64,000 nt of DNA, taken from positions 62,001 through 126,000 of the forward strand of contig NZ_LNRF01000009.1 in assembly GCF_001557875.1 (NCBI RefSeq), in the 5' to 3' direction. Made by a program: the position numbers and the translations under genes. Source of the DNA: Vibrio splendidus. Its GTDB lineage: Bacteria > Pseudomonadota > Gammaproteobacteria > Enterobacterales > Vibrionaceae. The notes under the pieces are model-generated. The model searched no databases. It was not told the origin of the DNA and saw only the letters and a list, made by a program, of their open reading frames with translations. Every line of letters starts with the position of its first letter. Position 1 is the first letter of the stretch. Shown in pieces: positions 58,860 to 64,000 of the stretch.

Positions 58860-59877
58860 TGATTCCTCCAAAACGACGGCGTACTACCGTCACTGTTTCT
58901 CGATTACTACTATAGAAAAGCGTCCGTATACGTACACGTGACTGCTCAACTAATACCTCTGCATCTAGCTCAAAATAGGCGCTATCTACAGTTAAATACG
59001 CTTTCGCTTTTTTGCTAACTTCGGCACTCACGCCAACAATGGCAGGTTCAGCCATAAAAGCATCCACCGTATCCCAGCCATCAAATGGGCGTTTGTCTAT
59101 TAGCTGTTTAGCATCTGACTCACTTAAGCCAGGAGCAAACATCGCCTCCAATAAAGGCGCCTGCTTTTCCGTGAGTGTATTCACGTTCAAGCGAAAATCG
59201 TCGCTCGGCAGAGCGCAAACAAACGGGCGAACCTTATTCATGACTTCACCCGTGACCTGATAAACCGCTCTTAGCTCAGATTCATCCGCCATTAAGCCAT
59301 TCGCCGCCAAATAAGATGGCTTCATCGCTTCATAGGTGCTGTCTTCAACCCCCGCTGAAGAGGTGGTTCGGGTATCTGCGTCAACAAATTCCCACGTTGA
59401 GTTTGCGATAACCTCAGCCTGATAAGGCTCAACGTCTTGATTTTCTAATAAGGTTTGCCAAACCGTGATCAAATAAGGTGTCTGGTTACTTGAAGTGGTC
59501 GTCACCCCAGCTAACGAATTAAGGTTAAAGCAAGCCTGAGCATCAACGATTCGTCCCTTAACTTGACCGTAATCTAATGGGTATACCTGCTCTTCTAGCG
59601 CCCATGGTTGACTTAGGTTCACGGTATCACTGTCTTTGTAGCTTTGCCTAATGCCGTCTTGCACCAGCGCTTCTACACCAATGCTGTACCAGTAAGCCTG
59701 TTGGTAATTCAGTTGATTACCAACGCGCTTGAATTGCGTAAACAGACGTTCCGACATACTGCCAGCGATAGTTGCCATGATCGCCAGTAGCATCAGAATA
59801 ATGATCAGTGCGACACCACGCTGCTTGCGACCCATAGCAGACCTTGTCAGTGCAAGCTTGTTAGTTCGATGAGTCAT
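58828..59877 (-). CDS. gspK: type II secretion system minor pseudopilin K
   Basis: 349 residues, the large minor pseudopilin that caps the pseudopilus tip. Prepilin leader ending KQRG then VALIIILMLLAIMATIAGSM; it lacks Glu at +5, as is normal for GspK. Globular part with FNLNSLAG, ANSTWEFVDADT, and a SAM-like LLEAMFAPGLSESDAKQLIDKRPFDGWDTVDAF. The ATG at 59877 has GAGGGG upstream and overlaps gspJ by 17 bases. Confidence 0.94.
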   Translation of the reverse strand: MTHRTNKLALTRSAMGRKQRGVALIIILMLLAIMATIAGSMSERLFTQFKRVGNQLNYQQAYWYSIGVEALVQDGIRQSYKDSDTVNLSQPWALEEQVYPLDYGQVKGRIVDAQACFNLNSLAGVTTTSSNQTPYLITVWQTLLENQDVEPYQAEVIANSTWEFVDADTRTTSSAGVEDSTYEAMKPSYLAANGLMADESELRAVYQVTGEVMNKVRPFVCALPSDDFRLNVNTLTEKQAPLLEAMFAPGLSESDAKQLIDKRPFDGWDTVDAFMAEPAIVGVSAEVSKKAKAYLTVDSAYFELDAEVLVEQSRVRIRTLFYSSNRETVTVVRRRFGGISERVSDRSTE

Positions 59878-60592
59878 TATTCCCCTCATTACTGCCTGAA
59901 GAGTCACTGTTTGAAGAATCATCGGCCTGATCTAGCGTGCCACCGGGAGTGAGATAAACACGCTCTATCTCACCATAATCTTTCAAGGTTAGCTTTAATC
60001 TTACCGCTTTCGGTAGCGATTTGTCGGTTTGCCACTCTTTCCCCCAGCGGCTTCCGTCATAAAACTCGAATTCCAAGCTTTCAACATCATCAAGCAAAGG
60101 CGTAATCACACCTTCTTGTCCTGCAGGGGTATCGGGGTAACGCCACCACACACGCTCAAGTGTTTCTTCTTTAATGCGGTAACCCACTTTGGTGACTTCT
60201 CCGCGAGGAAACTGCTGCTGTGGGTTATGCCAGCCAAGGCGAGTAAACATGATGCCAACGCTGTCGGAATCCAGTAAATACTCTTTAATTAAGATCAGCT
60301 TAGATGATGCTTCTTCACCGTTGGTACGAAATTGTCGTACCGCCATCTGGCGAAAATCATTATCTAAAATGACCAAGCTACGTTGCAGTTGGTTTAAACG
60401 AGCACTGCGCTCGATTGAAAGCTCGTTGCTGCGCTGAACCTGATTCACTACCTGATAAGCCGCCATACTTAACGTGGCAAAGATCGCGATCGAGACTAAA
60501 ACCTCAATTAAGGTAAAGCCTCTCCCTTTCGAAGATAGACCTTGTTTATGAGGCACACGCTTATTGTCGGACATGATCTTACTTGACCACAT
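59861..60592 (-). CDS. gspJ: type II secretion system minor pseudopilin J
   Basis: About 243 residues. Minor pseudopilin of the tip complex with I and K. Prepilin motif GRGFTLIEVLVSIAIFATLS (cleavage before Phe, Glu at +5), then SARLNQLQRSLVILDNDFRQM and a C-terminal Asp, Ser, Asn-rich tail (DDSSNSDSSGSNEGNNDSSN). ATG 60592 and ATG 60574 are both possible starts; neither has a strong ribosome site. The tail is unusually long and polar. Confidence 0.93.
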   Translation of the reverse strand: MWSSKIMSDNKRVPHKQGLSSKGRGFTLIEVLVSIAIFATLSMAAYQVVNQVQRSNELSIERSARLNQLQRSLVILDNDFRQMAVRQFRTNGEEASSKLILIKEYLLDSDSVGIMFTRLGWHNPQQQFPRGEVTKVGYRIKEETLERVWWRYPDTPAGQEGVITPLLDDVESLEFEFYDGSRWGKEWQTDKSLPKAVRLKLTLKDYGEIERVYLTPGGTLDQADDSSNSDSSGSNEGNNDSSN

Positions 60593-60596
60593 GCTT

Positions 60597-60992
60597 TTAA
60601 TTAACCACATAGCTGCGCACCGTGACCACTGGAGAAGCTTGTTTACTGGTTGCCGCACTCACATCAAACGCCTTTAATAAATCATCGCTGGTATCGATGG
60701 GAGTCACCTTCCAGAACCACTCTCTTCCCGCCAACTCTTGTGTACCCTGTGCTTTTTTAAGCTTCTCAGGATGCAGCATCACCAAGGCCATTTGATTATC
60801 AACGACCATAGCAGCGAAGGTTTTTTCTTCTAGATAACTGAGAGTATTGATGTGCTGCGTAACAGCACGAATCACACTGATCGCTGCCGTTGCGAAAATA
60901 GCGAGCGCAACCAATACTTCAAGCAGAGTCATTCCTCGAGAACCAAGGGTCATACCACGAGAACGAGAAGGAGAACGGTTATTCCTCTTCAT
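60597..60992 (-). CDS. gspI: type II secretion system minor pseudopilin I
   Basis: 131 residues. Minor pseudopilin that starts tip assembly with J and K. The leader shows a duplicated element: SRGMTLG then SRGMTLLEVLVALAIFATA. The second is the functional-looking prepilin site (Gly before Met, Glu at +5); the first lacks Glu. It overlaps gspH by 14 bases. The C-terminal domain has FAAMVVDNQMA and REWFWKVTPI. Confidence 0.94.
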   Translation of the reverse strand: MKRNNRSPSRSRGMTLGSRGMTLLEVLVALAIFATAAISVIRAVTQHINTLSYLEEKTFAAMVVDNQMALVMLHPEKLKKAQGTQELAGREWFWKVTPIDTSDDLLKAFDVSAATSKQASPVVTVRSYVVN

Positions 60993-61572
60993 ATTCTTCT
61001 CCCGGCTCTAGTAATCGAATGACACCATTATCCAATACTCGAATACGCCAACCATCTTGTATGGTGTCACCCGTATTAGGATAAAACGATAGTACAAACG
61101 GTGTCATTTCAGCACTCGACAAGATGTAGATCTGTGGTGGTTTCGGCTTCTTTTCCTCTTCAAGATCCGCAAACATATCTTCATCAAACAAGCTTCCGGG
61201 ATTGAACAACCGATCATCATCTTCCCATGCACCACCACCTAGAGTCAGTGACAATGCGAGCTCTTCCGGTAGCTCAGTTGAAGAGGGAATTTTTTCAAAG
61301 TCGACTTCTTGCCAGCCTTCAGACTTAAGCGCCATCAGTACATAGGTCGATTTCTTTTCATCAACCCGAACGCCAAAATCCAAGCCACTTAAAATAGCTT
61401 CTTCATTGAGTAGCTGAACTCGCTGATAAAAGCTTTGAGCGTATTTTTTAGCAACATCTTTACTATTGGTAGGAATGGTCGCGATCACCGCGACCGCCGT
61501 TACTGACAGTAATACCAACACCAAAAGAATCTCAATTAAGGTGAAACCTGGCTGTGTTTGCTTAGTTTTCAC
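60979..61572 (-). CDS. gspH: type II secretion system minor pseudopilin H
   Basis: 197 residues. Prepilin motif QPGFTLIEILLVLVLLSVTA (Glu at +5), beta-sandwich domain with FGVRVDEKKSTYVLMAL, and a strongly acidic and proline insert (about 111-147: WEDDDRLFNPGSLFDEDMFA and LEEEKKPKPP). GspH sits below the tip of the pseudopilus. The acidic insert makes it slightly longer than most GspH and ends with EPGEEYEEE. Confidence 0.93.
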   Translation of the reverse strand: MKTKQTQPGFTLIEILLVLVLLSVTAVAVIATIPTNSKDVAKKYAQSFYQRVQLLNEEAILSGLDFGVRVDEKKSTYVLMALKSEGWQEVDFEKIPSSTELPEELALSLTLGGGAWEDDDRLFNPGSLFDEDMFADLEEEKKPKPPQIYILSSAEMTPFVLSFYPNTGDTIQDGWRIRVLDNGVIRLLEPGEEYEEE

Positions 61573-61637
61573 CTTTAGACTCCATCTGTTTACGTCCTAA
61601 CATCAAATAACGGCATCAAGTGACAATAAGCCTAGGC

Positions 61638-62081
61638 TTACTGAAAGTCTTGCATGTTCCAGTTGCCGATATCCGCAGCAACACCTTCACCACCTTCTTG
61701 GCCATCAGCGCCAAGTGTAAAGATATCGATAGTGCCGTTATCACCAGGGCTTAGGTATTGGTACTCATTGCCCCATGGGTCGTTAGGTAGACGCTTGATG
61801 TAGCCACCGTCACGGTAGTTACGAGGCTCAGGGCTACTTGGTTTAGAAACCAATGCATCAAGACCTTGATCCGTTGTTGGGTAAACGCTGTTATCCAGTT
61901 TGTACATATCGAGCGCATTCTCTAGCGCCACGATATCAGTGATGGCTTTTTGTTGGTCAGCCTTCTCTTTGTTACCCAATAGGTTAGGTACAACAAAGCT
62001 CGCCAATACGCCAAGGATAACCACAACAACCATCACTTCTAATAGGGTAAAGCCTGATTGTTTCTTCATTCTGTTTTTCAT
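61638..62081 (-). CDS. gspG: type II secretion system major pseudopilin G
   Basis: 147 residues. Main subunit of the periplasmic pseudopilus. Prepilin motif QSGFTLLEVMVVVVILGVLA (cleavage before Phe, Glu at +5), then VVPNLLGNKEKADQQKA, calcium-site region with YPTTDQGLDAL, DPWGNEYQY and DIFTLGADGQEGG. GGAGAAAATA precedes the ATG at 62081. The gap to gspF (about 90 bases) may allow separate control of this abundant subunit. Confidence 0.96.
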   Translation of the reverse strand: MKNRMKKQSGFTLLEVMVVVVILGVLASFVVPNLLGNKEKADQQKAITDIVALENALDMYKLDNSVYPTTDQGLDALVSKPSSPEPRNYRDGGYIKRLPNDPWGNEYQYLSPGDNGTIDIFTLGADGQEGGEGVAADIGNWNMQDFQ

Positions 62082-62169
62082 TATTTTCTCCAAATTACAG
62101 ACAGCGAGTTGAAGGTAATAATGTCCTTCTTCTCGATAATCCAAAAACTAACGTCTTGTGAGCAGTCAT

Positions 62170-63390
62170 TTAGCCGCTCATTAAATTATTCATTTCAAGC
62201 ATCGGCATTAAGGTCGCCATCACAATGAACAGCACTAAGCCTGCCATCAAAGCGATAAGTGCTGGTGTGAAAATACCTAGCGCGATATTCACGGTCGATT
62301 CAAAGCTTTGGTCTTGGTTGTCCGCCGCTCTTGTCAGCATTTGTTCTAACTGACCACTCTGCTCACCACTGGCGATCATATGCAGCATCATTGGAGGGAA
62401 GAGTTTGGTTTGATCGAGCGCTTTACGCAGGCTTGCCCCTTCTCTAACACTATCTGATGCCTGTAATACTTGTTGCTTCACATGGTGATTCGACATTACA
62501 TCAACCGCCACTTTCATCCCTTCAAGAATAGGAATCGCACTCGAAGTACAGATAGAGAGTGTTCGTGCAAAACGAGAGGTATTAATCCCTTTTGCTATTT
62601 TGCCGATCAGTGGAATGCTTAATAGCTTGCGATCCCAACTCATGCGAACGCCCGGTTTTTTCAGCGCGGTCTTAATCAACACAATCACACTAATGATCAA
62701 CAACAGTAATTGGATACCCCAATTCTGGATAAATTCACTCGATGCCAATAAAAATTGTGTCGATTGAGGAAGCTCTTGGCCCATTTGGATAATAGGCTCG
62801 ACAATCTTAGGTACCACGGTTGCCAACAGGAACGAAACAATCGTCACCGCAAACACCACCAGCACCACAGGGTAGATCATCGCTTGTAGCAGCTTAGAGC
62901 GCATCTTCTGGCGGTTTTCTGCATAATCGGCCAACCGCTCCAATACCGCATCTAAGTGACCCGATTTCTCACCAGCCGCAACCATGGCTCTAAACAGTTC
63001 ATCGAAGATGTGTGGGTAATCAGCCAAGCTATCCGCTAGCGAATAACCTTCCGTTACCTTCGAACGAACCGCCAGTAGCATGGTTCGAATGCGTGGCTTT
63101 TCAGATTGCTCCGCCACGGCCTTCAGACACTCTTCTAGCGGCATACCAGACTGAACGAGCGTGGATATTTGTCGAGTAATTAAAGCAAGATCAGGTGTAC
63201 TGATACCACGCTTAAAGCTGGTCGAGGGCTGAGCACCTTTCGCAGTTTTAGCCTTGGCTTCAGTCATCTCAACCGGCATCAAGCCTTGTTCTTTCAAGCG
63301 TTGGCGAGCCTGACGAGCGTTATCCGCTTCAATAGAGCCTTTTTTGCTCTTACCTTTGGCATCCAGTGCTTTGTATTCAAATGCCGCCAT
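62170..63390 (-). CDS. gspF: type II secretion system inner-membrane protein F
   Basis: 406 residues. Polytopic core of the inner-membrane platform that contacts GspE. Two GspF repeats: cytoplasmic helices with LALITRQISTLVQSGMPLEECL, AVAEQSEKP, LADYPHIFDELFRAMVAAGEKSGHLD, and the second copy with FARTLSICTSSAIPILEGM, MIASGEQSGQLEQML. Three membrane helices near 170-192, 222-240 and 375-397. It starts one base after the gspE stop. Confidence 0.96.
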   Translation of the reverse strand: MAAFEYKALDAKGKSKKGSIEADNARQARQRLKEQGLMPVEMTEAKAKTAKGAQPSTSFKRGISTPDLALITRQISTLVQSGMPLEECLKAVAEQSEKPRIRTMLLAVRSKVTEGYSLADSLADYPHIFDELFRAMVAAGEKSGHLDAVLERLADYAENRQKMRSKLLQAMIYPVVLVVFAVTIVSFLLATVVPKIVEPIIQMGQELPQSTQFLLASSEFIQNWGIQLLLLIISVIVLIKTALKKPGVRMSWDRKLLSIPLIGKIAKGINTSRFARTLSICTSSAIPILEGMKVAVDVMSNHHVKQQVLQASDSVREGASLRKALDQTKLFPPMMLHMIASGEQSGQLEQMLTRAADNQDQSFESTVNIALGIFTPALIALMAGLVLFIVMATLMPMLEMNNLMSG

Positions 63391-63391
63391 A

Positions 63392-64000
63392 CTAGACTTC
63401 CTTGGTCACACGCATCACTTCTTCTAAGGACGTTACCCCTTTCAGAACTTTGCTCAAGCCATCATCTCGAATACTTGGGGTTGTGCCACGAATTGCTTTC
63501 TCAATCGCCTGTTCGCCAGCTTCACTGTGAATAAGCTCTTGCACCGAGTCGTCAATCATCAGGAGTTCATGAATACCGGTACGGCCTCGATAGCCTTTGT
63601 GACTGCAGTTTTCACACCCTTTGGCATGGTAAAGCGTCAAGCTGTCTTTCTTCTTCAACCCAAACAGCTTCTTCTGCTCTTTATCCGCTTCGTAAGGTTC
63701 TTTACAGTCGTTACACAGGGTGCGAACCAAGCGCTGAGCCAAAACACCCAGCAGTGAAGAAGAAATCAAGAAGGGTTCGATGCCCATATCACGTAGACGT
63801 GTAATCGCACCGATTGCCGTATTGGTGTGAAGGGTCGACATTACTAAGTGACCGGTCAAAGAGGCTTGAACAGCGATCTCAGCGGTCTCTAAGTCACGTA
63901 TCTCACCAATCATTACCACATCCGGGTCTTGACGAAGAATGGCACGTAAACCACGCGCAAAGGTCATATCAACCTTAGGGTTCACTTGTGTTTGGCCAAT
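63392..64000 (-). CDS. gspE: type II secretion system ATPase E (partial, C-terminal 202 residues)
   Basis: Only the C-terminal part lies in the window; the gene continues past the right edge. It shows RAILRQDPDVVMIGEIRDLETAEIA (Walker B and Asp-box region), STLHTNTA (His box), RLRDMGIEPFLISSSL, and the zinc tetracysteine CNDCKEP...CENCSHKG followed by GRTGIHELL. This is the secretion ATPase that drives pseudopilus assembly. The Walker A loop lies outside the window. Confidence 0.96.
   Translation of the reverse strand: MGQTQVNPKVDMTFARGLRAILRQDPDVVMIGEIRDLETAEIAVQASLTGHLVMSTLHTNTAIGAITRLRDMGIEPFLISSSLLGVLAQRLVRTLCNDCKEPYEADKEQKKLFGLKKKDSLTLYHAKGCENCSHKGYRGRTGIHELLMIDDSVQELIHSEAGEQAIEKAIRGTTPSIRDDGLSKVLKGVTSLEEVMRVTKEV

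Overview
The window is chromosomal DNA of a Vibrio, most likely of the Splendidus clade. Support comes from Vibrio-typical proteins (GpsA, SlmA, RadC, EpsL/EpsM-type secretion proteins), the V. cholerae-like block gmk-rpoZ-spoT-recG / envZ-ompR-greB-tex / bioH-comF-nfuA-nudE-cysQ-gsp, and a lipid A-core gene set built around hldD, waaF, waaA, kdkA and coaD. No rRNA, tRNA, CRISPR array, transposase or prophage gene was found. The assignments are recalled from family knowledge; no search was run.

Region 1 (1-5.8 kb, minus strand): the promoter-proximal part of a surface-polysaccharide operon. It reads neuA, neuB, neuC (CMP-N-acetylneuraminate synthesis), then a lipoamide dehydrogenase, a NodB-like polysaccharide deacetylase and the start of a 2-oxoacid dehydrogenase E1-alpha gene cut by the window edge. 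All junctions overlap or abut. A GGCGGTAGC ops (RfaH) element and a long hairpin lie in the leader. Sialic acid synthesis together with a 2-oxoacid dehydrogenase and a deacetylase is the most unusual gene combination here.

Region 2 (6-12.9 kb): yibN, secB, gpsA, cysE, envC as in the E. coli yibN-secB-gpsA-cysE area, with an intergenic repeat family filling the gaps from gpsA to a tetR-type gene; then ugd.

Region 3 (13-29.9 kb): the lipid A-core cluster. hldD, lpxM-type acyltransferase, waaL, waaF, waaA, a sialyltransferase-like protein, an AT-rich GT4 gene, kdkA, a WaaC/OpsX-type heptosyltransferase, a WaaE/LgtF-type GT2, another GT4, coaD and a GT90 gene. A decayed, internally deleted second coaD follows, then a UDP-glucuronate 4-epimerase that would use the product of Ugd. 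mutM, an unknown membrane protein and rpmBG close the block.

Region 4 (30-43 kb): radC, coaBC, slmA, lpxL, rph-pyrE with its attenuator, yicC, a cold-shock gene, psiE, a purine permease with a PurR-like box, gmk-rpoZ-spoT.

Region 5 (43-56 kb): recG, ompR-envZ with a terminator-like hairpin between the two genes, greB, an unannotated-looking CsrB-type sRNA with a VarA/UvrY-like palindrome about 170 bp upstream of its start, tex, a hypothetical gene, bioH, comF, nfuA, nudE and cysQ.

Region 6 (56.3-64 kb, minus strand): the type II secretion operon from gspE (partial) through gspN. The window thus combines envelope building (lipid A, core, sialic acid, O-antigen ligation), envelope sensing (EnvZ/OmpR), protein export (SecB, T2SS) and global control (SpoT, CsrB).
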